Shown here: positions 25,593 to 35,095 of the stretch, in pieces
How the letters are laid out: every line of letters begins with the position of its first letter
Position numbering within the stretch: the stretch's first letter is position 1
Origin: Roseateles violae
GTDB lineage: Bacteria > Pseudomonadota > Gammaproteobacteria > Burkholderiales > Burkholderiaceae_C
Assembly: GCF_030410485.1 (NCBI RefSeq)
Contig: NZ_JAUHHC010000001.1
Coordinates: forward strand, 558,001-622,000
Reading direction: 5' to 3'
DNA: 64,000 nucleotides
Notes under the pieces: model-generated
Seen by the model: the letters and a program-made list of their open reading frames with translations, nothing else
What the model was told of the DNA's origin: nothing
The model's database searches: none
Translations under genes and position numbers: made by a program

Positions 25593-27574
25593 TCCCCGAG
25601 CTCGGTCAGCTGCTGCTGCTGATGGCCCTGGCGGTCGCGCTGGCGCTGGGGGTGCTGCCGCTGGCCGGCGCGCAGCGCGGCCGCGCCGACTGGATGGCGC
25701 TGGGCCGGCCGCTGGCCCTGCTGCAGTTCCTGCTGCTGCTGGCCGCTCTCGCCTGCCTGGCGGCGTGCTTCGTCCGCTACGACTTCTCGGTGCTCTATGT
25801 CGCCGCGAACTCCAACCGGGCGCTGCCGCTGGCCTACCGGCTGGCCGCCGTCTGGGGCGGGCACGAGGGCTCGCTGCTGCTGTGGCTCTTGATGCTGGGC
25901 CTGTGGACCGTCGCCGTCGCCGCCTTCAGCCGCGGCCTGCCGCGGCCCTTCCTGGCGCGCATCCTGGCCGTGCTGGGCCTGGTCTCGGCCGGGCTGCTGC
26001 TGTTCACCATCCTGACCTCCAACCCCTTCGAGCGCCTGCTGCCGCCGGCCGCCGAAGGCCGCGACCTGAACCCGCTCTTGCAGGACCCGGGCATGGTGAT
26101 CCACCCGCCGATGCTCTATATGGGCTATGTCGGCTTCGCGGTCGCCTTCGCCTTTGCGCTGGCGGCGCTGATCGGCGGCCAGCTCGACGCGGCCTGGGCG
26201 CGCTGGACCCGGCCCTGGACCGCGGCGGCCTGGATCTTCCTGACCTTCGGCATCGGCCTGGGCAGCTGGTGGGCCTATAACGAGCTGGGCTGGGGCGGCT
26301 GGTGGTTCTGGGATCCGGTCGAGAACGCCTCCTTCATGCCCTGGCTGGTCGGCACGGCGCTCTTGCATTCGCTGGCCGTCACCGAGAAGCGCGGCGCCTT
26401 CAAGGCCTGGACCGTGCTGCTGGCCATCCTGGCCTTCTCGCTGTCGCTCCTGGGTACCTTCCTGGTCCGCTCCGGCGTGCTGTCCTCGGTCCATGCCTTC
26501 GCGACGGACCCGCGCCGCGGCCTCTTCATCCTGCTGCTGCTGGTGCTGGTGATCGGCATCTCGCTGCTGCTCTATGCCTGGCGCGCGCCGCGCATCGGCC
26601 TGGGCCAGCGCTTCGGCGCGCTGTCGCGCGAGGCGATGCTGCTGACCAACAATATGCTGCTGGCTGCGGCGGCCGGCGCGGTGCTGCTGGGCACCTTGTA
26701 CCCGCTGCTTCTGGACGCGCTGGGCGGCGGCAAGATCAGCGTCGGCCCGCCCTATTTCGACAGCGTCTTCGGCCTCTTGATGGCGCCGCTGCTGCTGCTG
26801 CTGGGCGCCGGCCCGCTGGCGCGCTGGAAGCAGGACGAGGCGCGCGCACTGTGGCGGCGGCTGCGCTGGGCGCCGCTGGCGGCACTGGCGGCGGCGCTGG
26901 CCACCGGCGCGCTGGCCGGCCGCATCGAGCTGCTGACGACGGCCGGCCTCTTCCTCGCCTACTGGATCGTCGCCGGCATCGCGGTCGACCTGCTGGCGCG
27001 GCTGCGCCATGGCGGCGCCGACAACTGGCTGGGCCGCGCCGCGCTGCTGCCGCGCGCGCTGATCGGCATGTGGATCGCGCACCTGGGCGTGGCCCTGTTC
27101 GCCTTTGGCGTCGCCATGGTCAAGACCTATGAGCACAGCCGCGACGTCGAGCTGGCCGTCGGCGCCAGCAGCGAGCTGGCCGGTTACCGCTTCGAGCTGC
27201 AGGGCCTGCGCGAGGTGCAGGGGCCCAACTACCAGGCGGTGCAGGCGCGCATCGCGCTGAGCCGCGAGGGCCGCCTCATCGCGATGCTGGCGCCGGAGAA
27301 GCGCCGCTACGGCGGCTCCGAGAACCCCATGACCGAGGCCGCGATCGACACCCGGCCGACGCGCGACGTCTATATCTCGCTGGGCGAGCCGCTGCCCAGC
27401 GGCGCCTGGATCCTGCGCCTGCAGATCAAGCCCTTCATCGGCTGGATCTGGGTCGGCTGCCTGGTCATGATGGCCGGTGGCGCGCTGGCCGCCAGCGACC
27501 GGCGCTACCGGCAGCGCCGCGCGCAGACGCAAGAGGCGGCCGGCGGCGCGCTGGGCGAGGGCGGCTCCGCATGA
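25589..27574 (+). CDS. ccmF: Cytochrome c-type biogenesis protein CcmF (heme lyase)
   Basis: The 661-aa protein has many transmembrane helices and the WWD motif [18 protein letters not shown] (about residues 231-248). It reduces and transfers heme from CcmE to the CXXCH motifs of apocytochromes, working with CcmH and CcmI. Family landmarks include [21 protein letters not shown] near the N-terminus and [11 protein letters not shown]. Its length is normal, and it overlaps ccmE and ccmG by 4 bp each. Confidence 0.97.
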   Translation: MIPELGQLLLLMALAVALALGVLPLAGAQRGRADWMALGRPLALLQFLLLLAALACLAACFVRYDFSVLYVAANSNRALPLAYRLAAVWGGHEGSLLLWLLMLGLWTVAVAAFSRGLPRPFLARILAVLGLVSAGLLLFTILTSNPFERLLPPAAEGRDLNPLLQDPGMVIHPPMLYMGYVGFAVAFAFALAALIGGQLDAAWARWTRPWTAAAWIFLTFGIGLGSWWAYNELGWGGWWFWDPVENASFMPWLVGTALLHSLAVTEKRGAFKAWTVLLAILAFSLSLLGTFLVRSGVLSSVHAFATDPRRGLFILLLLVLVIGISLLLYAWRAPRIGLGQRFGALSREAMLLTNNMLLAAAAGAVLLGTLYPLLLDALGGGKISVGPPYFDSVFGLLMAPLLLLLGAGPLARWKQDEARALWRRLRWAPLAALAAALATGALAGRIELLTTAGLFLAYWIVAGIAVDLLARLRHGGADNWLGRAALLPRALIGMWIAHLGVALFAFGVAMVKTYEHSRDVELAVGASSELAGYRFELQGLREVQGPNYQAVQARIALSREGRLIAMLAPEKRRYGGSENPMTEAAIDTRPTRDVYISLGEPLPSGAWILRLQIKPFIGWIWVGCLVMMAGGALAASDRRYRQRRAQTQEAAGGALGEGGSA

Positions 27575-28104
27575 AGAGCCGCTTTCTGTGGCCGCTGGGC
27601 CTGTTCCTGCTGCTGGCCGGCTTCCTGGCCGCCGGTCTGCGGCTCGATCCGCGCGAGGTGCCCTCGCCGCTGATCGGCAAGCCGGCGCCCGCCTTCGCGG
27701 CGACGGCGCTGGCCGAGCCGGATCGGATGCTGCGCAGCGAGGACCTGCGGGGTCAGGTCTGGCTGCTCAATGTCTGGGCCTCCTGGTGCGGCGCCTGCCG
27801 CGACGAGCATCCGCTGCTGCTCGAGTTCGCGCGCAGCCAGCAGTTGCCGATCTACGGCCTGAACTACAAGGACCGGCGCGAGGCCGGCCTGGACTGGCTG
27901 CGCCAGCAGGGCGACCCCTACCGCGACTCGCTGTTCGACCCGGAGGGCCGCATCGGCATCGACTTCGGCGTCTATGGCGTGCCGGAGACCTTCGTCATCG
28001 ATCGCGCCGGCCGCGTGCGCTACAAGCAGATCGGCCCGCTGACGCCGCAGCTGCTGCGCGAGAAGATCGAGCCCCTGCTGAAGGAGCTGCAGGGCCATGG
28101 ATAA
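27571..28104 (+). CDS. ccmG: Thiol:disulfide interchange protein CcmG (DsbE)
   Basis: This 177-aa thioredoxin-fold protein is tethered by an N-terminal helix (about residues 5-24). Its active site reads WASWCGACRDEHP (Cys73, Cys76), and GVPETFVIDRAGRVRYK shows the family's cis-Pro region. It reduces the cysteines of apocytochrome CXXCH motifs or of CcmH in the periplasm. The ccmH start lies inside its last codons. Confidence 0.96.
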   Translation: MKSRFLWPLGLFLLLAGFLAAGLRLDPREVPSPLIGKPAPAFAATALAEPDRMLRSEDLRGQVWLLNVWASWCGACRDEHPLLLEFARSQQLPIYGLNYKDRREAGLDWLRQQGDPYRDSLFDPEGRIGIDFGVYGVPETFVIDRAGRVRYKQIGPLTPQLLREKIEPLLKELQGHG

Positions 28105-28468
28105 GGCGCAGCGCGAGGCACGGGTGATGGCGCTGGCGGCCGAGCTGCGCTGCCTGGTCTGCCAGAACCAGACCATCGCCGATTCGCAGGCCGGCCTGGC
28201 CGAGGACCTGCGCCGCCAGATCGGCGAGATGCTGGACCGCGGCATGAGCGAACGCGAGATCCTTGACTACATGACGCAGCGCTACGGCGACTTCGTGCTC
28301 TACCGCCCGCCGCTGAAGGCGACGACCGCCCTGCTGTGGGGCGGCCCGGCGCTGCTAGCGGGCGGCGCGCTGGCCGCGCTGGCGATCACCTTGCGGCGCC
28401 GCCAGCGCCTGGCCGACGAGGCCTTCGAGCCCGAGGACGAGGAGAACGCCGATGGCGAGCGAGATTGA
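28097..28468 (+). CDS. ccmH: Cytochrome c biogenesis protein CcmH, lacking a signal peptide
   Basis: The 123-aa protein contains the redox motif RCLVCQNQT (residues about 18-26), the DLRRQIGEML and DYMTQRYGDFVLYRPPLK segments and one C-terminal membrane helix, which identify CcmH. It normally reduces apocytochrome thiols in the periplasm. Here the protein begins MDKAQREARVMALAAEL, where family members begin after signal cleavage. An in-frame TGA lies five codons upstream, so no signal peptide can be encoded by an earlier start. Either the protein inserts with its N-terminus outside by means of its one helix, or the gene has lost its leader. It overlaps ccmI by 17 bp. Confidence 0.92.
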   Translation: MDKAQREARVMALAAELRCLVCQNQTIADSQAGLAEDLRRQIGEMLDRGMSEREILDYMTQRYGDFVLYRPPLKATTALLWGGPALLAGGALAALAITLRRRQRLADEAFEPEDEENADGERD

Positions 28469-29426
28469 TGCCGGCGGCGCCGCGGCACGGCCGGGCCTCA
28501 AGCTGTGGCTGGGCGTGGGCGCCTTCGTCGCGCTGTTCGCGGCCGGCGGCTATGCCTGGCTCGGCAACCCGGCCGGGCTGGAAGTGCCGCCGCCGGAGCC
28601 GCAGCAGGCGGCGCTGGACGAGATGGTCGATCGCCTGGCCCAGCGCCTGGCGCGCCAGCCCGACGATGCCCAGGGCTGGGCGATGCTGGGCCGCTCCTAC
28701 GCCGTGCTGGGCCGCTTCCCGGAGGCGGTGCAGGCCTACCGCCAGCTGATCGCGCTGCGGCCGCGTGATGCGCAGGCGCTGGCCGACTATGCCGACATGC
28801 TGGCCTCGGCCCATGGCGGCGAGCTGCAGGGCGAGCCGCTGCGTCTGGTCGAGCAGGCGCTGTCACTGGACCCGGACAACCAGAAGGCGCTGGCCTTGGC
28901 CGGCAGCGCAGCGCTGCGGCGCGGCGAGCCGGCCTTGGCGCGCCGGCATTGGCAGCGCGCGCTGGCCTTGTCCGAGCCGGGCAGCGAGCTGGCGCGCGAG
29001 TTCGAGGCGATGATCGCCGACACCGAAGCGGCCACGCAGGCGCAGGTCGCCAGCACCCGGCAGGAGCCGGCCGCCGCGAGCGGCGCGGTGATCGAGGGCC
29101 GCGTCACGCTGGCGCCGGCGCTGGCCGCGCAGGTGGCGCCCGGCGACACGCTGTTCATCTTCGCGCGCGCGGTGCAGGGGCCGCCGATGCCGCTGGCCAT
29201 CCTGCGCAAGACCGCGCGCGAGCTGCCGCTGGACTTCCGCCTCGACGACAGCCTGGCGATGAGCCCGGCGGCCAAGCTCTCTGGCGCCGGCCAGGTGATC
29301 GTCGGCGCGCGCATCAGCAAGAGCGGCCAGGCGCTGCCGCAGCCGGGCGATCTGCAGGCGCTCAGCGCGCCGGTCGCCGTCGGCACGCGCGGCCTGCAGC
29401 TGCAGATCGCCGAGACCCTGCGCTGA
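28452..29426 (+). CDS. ccmI: Cytochrome c biogenesis TPR protein CcmI
   Basis: The 324-aa protein has one membrane helix (about residues 15-37), TPR repeats (about 55-185, DDAQGWAMLGRSYAVLGRFPEAVQAYRQ and others) and a C-terminal domain with GDTLFIFARAVQGPPMPLAILR that binds apocytochrome C-termini. CcmI delivers apocytochromes to the CcmFH lyase. The N-terminal two-helix CcmI-1 part of some homologues is reduced to one helix here. It ends the ccm operon and converges with napC, only 9 bp apart. Confidence 0.93.
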   Translation: MASEIDAGGAAARPGLKLWLGVGAFVALFAAGGYAWLGNPAGLEVPPPEPQQAALDEMVDRLAQRLARQPDDAQGWAMLGRSYAVLGRFPEAVQAYRQLIALRPRDAQALADYADMLASAHGGELQGEPLRLVEQALSLDPDNQKALALAGSAALRRGEPALARRHWQRALALSEPGSELAREFEAMIADTEAATQAQVASTRQEPAAASGAVIEGRVTLAPALAAQVAPGDTLFIFARAVQGPPMPLAILRKTARELPLDFRLDDSLAMSPAAKLSGAGQVIVGARISKSGQALPQPGDLQALSAPVAVGTRGLQLQIAETLR

Positions 29427-29435
29427 GGCCCGCGT

Positions 29436-30089
29436 TCAGCGGCTCGGACCGCTGGCGGCCTCGGCCTCCGGCGCCGGGCCGACCTGCCCCGGCGTGTCGG
29501 TCGGCGCGCGGCCCGGCGGGATATGCGGCAGGTGGTGGGCGATGCCCTTGTGGCAGTCGATGCAGGTCTTTTCCTTGTTGGCCAGATAGGTGCTGTGCAT
29601 GTTCTGCGCGCGCAGGCTCTGGCGGGTGAAGTCCATCGACTCGTACTGGTGGCAGTTGCGGCACTCGAGCGAGTCGTTGGCCTTCATCCGCGCCCATTCG
29701 TGCTGGGCCAGCTCGAGCCGCTTCTCGCGGAACTTGTCCTGCGTATCGATCGTGCCGAAGATCTTGCCCCAGACCTCCTTGGACGCCTGCATCTTGCGCG
29801 CGATCTTGTCGGTCCAGTCGTGCGGCACATGGCAGTTCGAGCACATCGCGCGCACGCCCGAGCGGTTGCTGTAGTGGATCGTCGTCTTCAGCTCGGCGAA
29901 GACGTTGTCGCGCATCTCGTGGCAGCCGGTGCAGAAGGCCTCGGTATTGGTCGCCTCCATCGCCGTGTTGAAGGCGCCCCAGAAGATGATGCCGCCGATG
30001 AAGCCGCCCAGGGTCAGAAAACCCAGGCTGAAATGAACGCTGGGCCGGCGGATGGTCCGCCAGTAGCGCTTCAGGAGTTCGACGATCAT
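29436..30089 (-). CDS. napC: Tetraheme cytochrome c NapC/NirT
   Basis: The 217-aa protein has an N-terminal membrane anchor ([17 protein letters not shown]) and four CXXCH heme sites: CTGCH, CSNCH, CRNCH and CIDCH. NapC takes electrons from membrane quinol and passes them to NapB/NapA in the periplasm. ATG at 30089 follows GAGGAGCCGAGC; the longer frame overlaps napB. The C-terminus is Pro/Ala-rich. It is the last gene of napEDABC. Confidence 0.96.
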   Translation of the reverse strand: MIVELLKRYWRTIRRPSVHFSLGFLTLGGFIGGIIFWGAFNTAMEATNTEAFCTGCHEMRDNVFAELKTTIHYSNRSGVRAMCSNCHVPHDWTDKIARKMQASKEVWGKIFGTIDTQDKFREKRLELAQHEWARMKANDSLECRNCHQYESMDFTRQSLRAQNMHSTYLANKEKTCIDCHKGIAHHLPHIPPGRAPTDTPGQVGPAPEAEAASGPSR

Positions 30090-30111
30090 GCTCGGCTCCT
30101 CTTCCTTCTTC

Positions 30112-30606
30112 TTACTTCTTGGCCGTCGGGGCCGGCAGCGCGTCGGCGCCGCGGAAGCCATTGCCGACCAGTGCCGCCAGCGGCTCCTGCGCCACATGGC
30201 ACTGCATGCAGAAATAGCGTCGCGTCGAGATCTGCGGCAGCACCTTGCCGCTGCGGTCGACGTAATGCGTCGGGCTGACCGGGATCGCCTGCGAGAACTC
30301 GGTCTTGCCGCGCGCGTGGCAGTCCAGGCATTTGTTGAAGTTGCGGTCGATCTGGTAGCCGTCCACGCGGTGCGGGATGACCGGCGGCTGCATATCGTAG
30401 TTGCGCTTGAGCCGCTGGTCGTCGTTGACCCAGTTGCGCAGCAGCGGCGGCTTGGTCGTGTCGGGAATCGCCACCGGCCCGCGCATCGGATCGCTGAGTA
30501 CCGGCGGCGCCGAGGCCGCTTGCGGCTGCGCGCCGACCTGCGCCGCGGCGAGCATCAGCAGCGCGAACGGAGGCAGCAGCAGCTGGCGTAGACAGAGCTT
30601 CTTCAT
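30112..30606 (-). CDS. napB: Periplasmic nitrate reductase, diheme subunit NapB
   Basis: The 164-aa protein has a signal peptide ([11 protein letters not shown]) and two heme motifs, CLDCH and CMQCH, with the family text [27 protein letters not shown] and [12 protein letters not shown]. NapB is the small electron-transfer subunit that joins NapA. Its start lies 10 bp after the napA stop, and GAGGTCGCCGCC precedes the ATG. Confidence 0.96.
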   Translation of the reverse strand: MKKLCLRQLLLPPFALLMLAAAQVGAQPQAASAPPVLSDPMRGPVAIPDTTKPPLLRNWVNDDQRLKRNYDMQPPVIPHRVDGYQIDRNFNKCLDCHARGKTEFSQAIPVSPTHYVDRSGKVLPQISTRRYFCMQCHVAQEPLAALVGNGFRGADALPAPTAKK

Positions 30607-30616
30607 GGCGGCGACC

Positions 30617-33109
30617 TCAGACCTTGGTGATCTTGACGGCACATTTCTTGAAGTCCGTCTGCAGCGAGATGGGGTCGGTGGCATCCAGCGTGAGCTTGTT
30701 GATCAGCTGGCTGGCGTCGAACCAGGGCACGTAGACCAGGCCCGGCGGCGGCTTGTTGCGACCGCGCGTCTCGACGCGGGTGCGCATGCTGCCGCGCCGC
30801 GAGGCGATCTCGATCTCGACGCCGCGCCGCAGGCCCAGCGCCTTCGCGTCGTCCGGATGCATATAGCAGACGGCGTTGGGCACCGCGCGATAGAGCTCGG
30901 GCACGCGCCGCGTCATCGAGCCCGAATGCCAATGCTCGAGCACCCGGCCGGTCGAGAGCCAGAACGGGTATTCCTTGTCCGGCACCTCGGCCGGCGGCTC
31001 GTAGGGCAGGGCGAAGATGCGCGCCTTGTTGTCCGGGAAGCCATAGAACTGGAAGCCCGTGCCGGCCTTCACATAGGGGTCGCTGCCCTCGCGGTAGCGC
31101 CACAGCGTCTCCTTGCCGTTGACGACCGGCCAGCGCTGGCCGCGGACCTTGTGATAGCTGTCGAACGGGGCCAGGTCATGCCCGTGGCCGCGGCCGAAGA
31201 TCGCGTATTCCTCGAACAGGCCCTTCTGCACATAGAAGCCGAAGGCCTTGGACTCGTCGTTGGCGTAGCCGGCCTCGATGTCGGAGAGCGGGAACTTGTC
31301 GACCTGGCCATTGCGGAACAGCACCTCGTACAGGGTCTTGCCCCTGTACTCGGGCTTCTTGGCCAAGAGCTCGGCCGGCCAGACCTCCTCGATCTTGAAG
31401 CGCTTGGAGAACTCCATCAGCTGCCACAGGTCCGAGCGCGCCTCGCCGGGGGCCGACACCAGCTGGTGCCAGAAATGGGTGCGGCGCTCGGCATTGCCGT
31501 AGGCGCCTTCCTTCTCGACCCACATCGCCGCCGGCAGCACCAGATCGGCCGCCAAGGTCGTCACCGTCGGATAGGCGTCGGAGACGACGATGAAGTTGGC
31601 CGGGTTGCGATAGCCGGGATAGCCCTCCTGCATCAGATTGGCCGCCGCCTGCATATTGTTGTTGACCATCACCCAGTAGGCATTGAGCTTGCCGTCCTTG
31701 AGCATGCGGTTCTGCAACACCGCGTGATAGCCGTTCTTGTCGGGGATCGTGCCCTCGGGCAGCTTCCAGATCTCCTCGGTATGGGCGCGGTGCTTGGGGT
31801 TGGTCACCACCATATCGGCCGGCAGCCGGTGCGAGAAGGTGCCGACCTCGCGCGCGGTGCCGCAGGCCGAGGGCTGGCCGGTCAGCGAGAAGGGACTGTT
31901 GCCGGGCGTCGAGATCTTGCCGGTCAGCAGATGGATGTTGTAGACCATGTTGTTGCACCAAACACCGCGCGTGTGCTGGTTGAAACCCATGGTCCAGAAG
32001 GACATCACCTTGGTCTTCGGGTCGGCATAGAGTTCGGCCAGCGCCTGCAGCCGGCTCTTCGGCACGCCGCTGAGCTTGTGCGTGTACTCGAGGTCGTAGG
32101 TCGAGACGAACTTGGCGAACTCGTCGAAGGTGCTGGCCTTGGCGCCGCCGGCGTCGCCGGCATTCTTTGCCGCCTTCTGCAGCGGATGCTCGGGGCGCAG
32201 GCCATAGCCGATGTCGGGATTGCCCACCCAGAAGGTCGTGTGTTTCTCGACGAAGTCCTTGTTGACCTTGCCGCTCGTGATGATGTGGTGGGCGATGTAG
32301 TTCAGGATCGCCAGATCGGTCTGCGGCGTGAAGGTCAGCTCGATATCGGCCAGCTCGTAGGAGCGCGTCTCGAAGGTCGACAGCACGGCCACCCGCACAT
32401 GCGGCGCGGAGAGACGCCGGTCGGTGACGCGGGTCCACAGCACCGGATGCATCTCGGCCATGTTCGCGCCCCAGAGCACGAAGGCGTCGGCGGCCTCGAT
32501 ATCGTCATAGCAGCCCATCGGCTCGTCCATGCCGAAGCTGCGCATGAAGCCGGCCACGGCCGAGGCCATGCAGTGGCGCGCGTTCGGATCGATATTGTTT
32601 GTGCGGAAGCCCGCCTTCATCAGCTTGGACGCCGCATAGCCCTCCCAGACCGTCCATTGGCCCGAGCCGAACATGCCGACCGCCGTCGGGCCCTTGTCCT
32701 TGATCACGCGCTTGAACTGCTCGGCCATCACGTCGAAGGCCTTGTCCCAGGACACCGGCGTGAACTCGCCGTCCTTGGCGTATTGGCCATTCTTCATGCG
32801 CAAGAGCGGCGTCGTCAGCCGGTCCTCGCCGTACATGATCTTGGACAGGTAATAGCCCTTGACGCAGTTCAAGCCCTTGTTGACCTCGGCCTGCGGGTCG
32901 CCATGGGTGGCAACGACGCGGTTGTCCTTGACCGCGACATTGACGCCGCAACCGGTGCCGCAGAAGCGGCAGGGCGCCTTCGACCATTTGACCTGCGGAT
33001 CGAGCGCGAGCGCCGCCTCGGCGGCCTGGCCCGGCAAGGGGATCCCGGCCGCGGCGCCGGCCGCGGCCGCGGCACTGCGCCGGATGAAGTCACGCCTGAG
33101 CATAGCCAT
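30617..33109 (-). CDS. napA: Periplasmic nitrate reductase catalytic subunit NapA
   Basis: This 830-aa molybdoenzyme reduces nitrate to nitrite in the periplasm. It starts with a Tat signal ([15 protein letters not shown]), followed by the [4Fe-4S] motif [14 protein letters not shown] with a fourth Cys in [22 protein letters not shown] contains the Cys that binds molybdenum of the bis-MGD cofactor. Length and order are as in Burkholderiales and Paracoccus Nap. It overlaps napD by 20 bp; NapD binds the Tat signal and guides maturation. The pathway can serve redox balancing or denitrification; no nitrite reductase is in the window. Confidence 0.98.
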   Translation of the reverse strand: MAMLRRDFIRRSAAAAAGAAAGIPLPGQAAEAALALDPQVKWSKAPCRFCGTGCGVNVAVKDNRVVATHGDPQAEVNKGLNCVKGYYLSKIMYGEDRLTTPLLRMKNGQYAKDGEFTPVSWDKAFDVMAEQFKRVIKDKGPTAVGMFGSGQWTVWEGYAASKLMKAGFRTNNIDPNARHCMASAVAGFMRSFGMDEPMGCYDDIEAADAFVLWGANMAEMHPVLWTRVTDRRLSAPHVRVAVLSTFETRSYELADIELTFTPQTDLAILNYIAHHIITSGKVNKDFVEKHTTFWVGNPDIGYGLRPEHPLQKAAKNAGDAGGAKASTFDEFAKFVSTYDLEYTHKLSGVPKSRLQALAELYADPKTKVMSFWTMGFNQHTRGVWCNNMVYNIHLLTGKISTPGNSPFSLTGQPSACGTAREVGTFSHRLPADMVVTNPKHRAHTEEIWKLPEGTIPDKNGYHAVLQNRMLKDGKLNAYWVMVNNNMQAAANLMQEGYPGYRNPANFIVVSDAYPTVTTLAADLVLPAAMWVEKEGAYGNAERRTHFWHQLVSAPGEARSDLWQLMEFSKRFKIEEVWPAELLAKKPEYRGKTLYEVLFRNGQVDKFPLSDIEAGYANDESKAFGFYVQKGLFEEYAIFGRGHGHDLAPFDSYHKVRGQRWPVVNGKETLWRYREGSDPYVKAGTGFQFYGFPDNKARIFALPYEPPAEVPDKEYPFWLSTGRVLEHWHSGSMTRRVPELYRAVPNAVCYMHPDDAKALGLRRGVEIEIASRRGSMRTRVETRGRNKPPPGLVYVPWFDASQLINKLTLDATDPISLQTDFKKCAVKITKV

Positions 33110-33377
33110 CAGGCATCTCCTCGTTCATCGCGTCGAGGCTGTCGACGCATTGATAGACCAGCGCCGCCGACAGCACGCCCTCGGTGCGTTGGATCTCGGC
33201 GACGATGGCGCTCATCTGCTGCGCCGTGTCGGTCTCCAGCGTGACGACCAGCTTGCCGGCGGCCGAGCGGGCGTGCACCTCGGCGCCGGGAATGGCGGCG
33301 ATCGCCTCGGCGACCCGCTCGATCCGCTTCGGCGTCGAATGCACGACCAGGCTGCTGATATGCAGTTCCGCAAGCAT
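33090..33377 (-). CDS. napD: NapA signal-peptide chaperone NapD
   Basis: The 95-aa cytoplasmic protein starts [19 protein letters not shown], typical of NapD, and has the ferredoxin-like layout with [10 protein letters not shown]. It binds the Tat signal of NapA and delays export until the cofactor is in place. The overlap with napA suggests translational coupling. Confidence 0.93.
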   Translation of the reverse strand: MLAELHISSLVVHSTPKRIERVAEAIAAIPGAEVHARSAAGKLVVTLETDTAQQMSAIVAEIQRTEGVLSAALVYQCVDSLDAMNEEMPDGYAQA

Positions 33378-33397
33378 CGCTGCGCTCCTTGCCGGCT

Positions 33398-33553
33398 TCA
33401 GCTGCCCGGCGGGCCGGTGAAGATCTGCAGCATCCAGACCAGGAAGCCGTAGCCGGTCACGATGATGACGGCCAGGGCCGGCGCCATCACCACCGACAGG
33501 AACAGGAAGCTGCGCAGCTCCTCCGAGCGTCTTCTGCTGTCGTCACCGTCCAC
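33398..33553 (-). CDS. napE: Periplasmic nitrate reductase component NapE
   Basis: The 51-aa product is a single-helix membrane protein (SFLFLSVVMAPALAVIIVTGYGFLVWM) of the NapE family, found first in napEDABC operons; its function is unknown. I use the GTG start at 33553, which follows GGGAGACGGCC. The upstream part of the open frame has no family character. It was recognised from its position before napD and its helix. Confidence 0.85.
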   Translation of the reverse strand: MDGDDSRRRSEELRSFLFLSVVMAPALAVIIVTGYGFLVWMLQIFTGPPGS

Positions 33554-33614
33554 GGCCGTCTCCCAGCTGAGCTCCGCCAAGGGGCGCCGCTGAGCCGCGG
33601 CACCATCCGGCCAC

Positions 33615-33643
33615 AGAATAGTGCAGCGACGGGGCCGCGTCCA
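33615..33643 (-). promoter_or_regulatory. Candidate promoter of the nap operon
   Basis: On the minus strand TGGACG (33643-33638) and TATTCT (33620-33615) are spaced by 17 nt, 62 bp before the napE start. No FNR or NarL box was recognised nearby. Confidence 0.35.
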
Positions 33644-33692
33644 GCCCTGTGCAAGACCCGACCCTTTTACTGGGTTGCCGCGGTCGGTCGCC

Positions 33693-34298
33693 TTACTTGG
33701 CGGCGGCGGCCTTGCGCTCGACGTTGAGCAGGGCGGCCTCGGCGAACACCGCACGCACCTGCATGCCGGTCTTCAGCTTGGTCAAGTCGATGTCTTCGGG
33801 CACCGCCAGGGTGACGCTGCGCTTGGCGCCGCGCAGGGTGACCATGCGGGTCTTGCGATCGAGCTTGTCGATCACGCCCAGCGCCTCGATCGTGCGGCCG
33901 GCGCCGACGCCCGGCATGCCGCCGGCGGCGGCCTTGCTGGCCGTCTGCGATTCCACCCGTTCGCGGATGCCGTTGTTGCTGCCGGCCGGCTCGATCTTGG
34001 TGGCCAGCGCGACGACGTAGCGGATCGTCAGCTCGTCGCCGACCTGCACCTGATCGAAGTTCTTCACGTCCGCCGGCACGTCCAGCGAGAACAGTTCCCC
34101 GCGCGGGCCCTGCAGCACGGCGCTGCGGTTGGCCTTGTCCAGCTCGATGATCTTGGCGCTGACGGCAATCTCGCCGCCGCGGGCGCGCACGCCGTCGGCG
34201 CTGACCGAGGCCGCGCCGACGGCAGCCCCCTGCGAAAAGGCCGCATGCGGCAGGGACAGGGCGGCGACGCAGGCCGAAGCAATGAGCAGACTACGCAT
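33693..34298 (-). CDS. Exported protein of unknown function
   Basis: The 201-aa protein has a signal peptide (MRSLLIASACVAALSLPHAAFSQ). The mature part contains two similar beta-rich stretches, KIIELDKANRSAVLQGPRG with DVPADVKNFDQVQVGDELT, and VIDKLDRKTRMVTLRGAKR with AVPEDIDLTKLKTGMQV, so it looks like an internal duplication of a small beta domain. Such pairs occur in periplasmic OB-like proteins of Proteobacteria. ATG at 34298 follows ACAGGAGAGTCTCGTT. It lies upstream of nap on the same strand but is separated by 139 bp with a candidate promoter. Confidence 0.82.
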   Translation of the reverse strand: MRSLLIASACVAALSLPHAAFSQGAAVGAASVSADGVRARGGEIAVSAKIIELDKANRSAVLQGPRGELFSLDVPADVKNFDQVQVGDELTIRYVVALATKIEPAGSNNGIRERVESQTASKAAAGGMPGVGAGRTIEALGVIDKLDRKTRMVTLRGAKRSVTLAVPEDIDLTKLKTGMQVRAVFAEAALLNVERKAAAAK

Positions 34299-34419
34299 AA
34301 CGAGACTCTCCTGTGGAGTGAAGGAATCGCTGTATCCGTTGCCGACCGCGGCGTTGCCGTGGCGTGTTGGGGGCCAATATAACGGAATGCCGCTGCCCCC
34401 GATCCGGCGCAACAAGCAT

Positions 34420-34893
34420 TCAGCGCTCGACAAACTCCAGCAGCGTCCGCGCTTCACCGTCCCCGAACACCTGCGCCCAGCCGCCGCGGGTGTCCATGTA
34501 CTCGCGAATGCGATGGATCCTGCCCTCGCGCACCTCATAGACAAAGCAGTAGTCGTTCACATAGGACCGGCCATTCGGCAGCGTCGCGCAAAGGCGGTGT
34601 TCGACAAACACGATGGGGCCTTCCGCCACCATGCTGCGCAACTCGTTCTTCGCGGCCACGAAGAAGCGCGAAAAGTTGTGGGCCATGAACTGGACAATCT
34701 GCTGCTTTCCCAGCTGGTTCGAGCCATCCGGCGCACCGGCGTCTTCCGGCCTTCCCAGCCCGAAGGCGACCTGGGTGGCATTGCCCGCCGGCGCCGTCCA
34801 GACGACCTCATCGTCCAGCAGATCGGCGATCCGTGCCGGCTCGGCGGACCCGAATGCGCGGTAGAACGCAAGAACCGTCTCCTTTGGATTCAT
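34420..34893 (-). CDS. SnoaL-like/NTF2-fold protein
   Basis: The 157-aa protein begins MNPKETVLAFYRAFGSAEPARIADLLDDEVVWTAP and has HNFSRFF and YEVREGRIHRIREYMDT, a SnoaL-like NTF2 fold. The family contains small isomerases, cyclases and ligand-binding proteins; no reaction can be assigned. The gene has lower G+C than its surroundings. It is divergent from the hydroxyacid dehydrogenase gene, with about 200 bp between them. Confidence 0.85.
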   Translation of the reverse strand: MNPKETVLAFYRAFGSAEPARIADLLDDEVVWTAPAGNATQVAFGLGRPEDAGAPDGSNQLGKQQIVQFMAHNFSRFFVAAKNELRSMVAEGPIVFVEHRLCATLPNGRSYVNDYCFVYEVREGRIHRIREYMDTRGGWAQVFGDGEARTLLEFVER

Positions 34894-35095
34894 GGCGCTT
34901 CCCCGGATGATTGAGTGCCTGGCGATCCTAGGCCCGGCATTGAAACCCGCTCGCCGAAAGCGGACCTGTCCATCGGGCACCCGTGATTCGAGAGCGCTCG
35001 CCATTCGCAATCCCTTCGCCGGCGAGCCGCCGCCGCGATCGTTCCTTTTCTATGATCGCTCGATCCCCTTCCCGCTTTCGACGAACGCTGTAACG

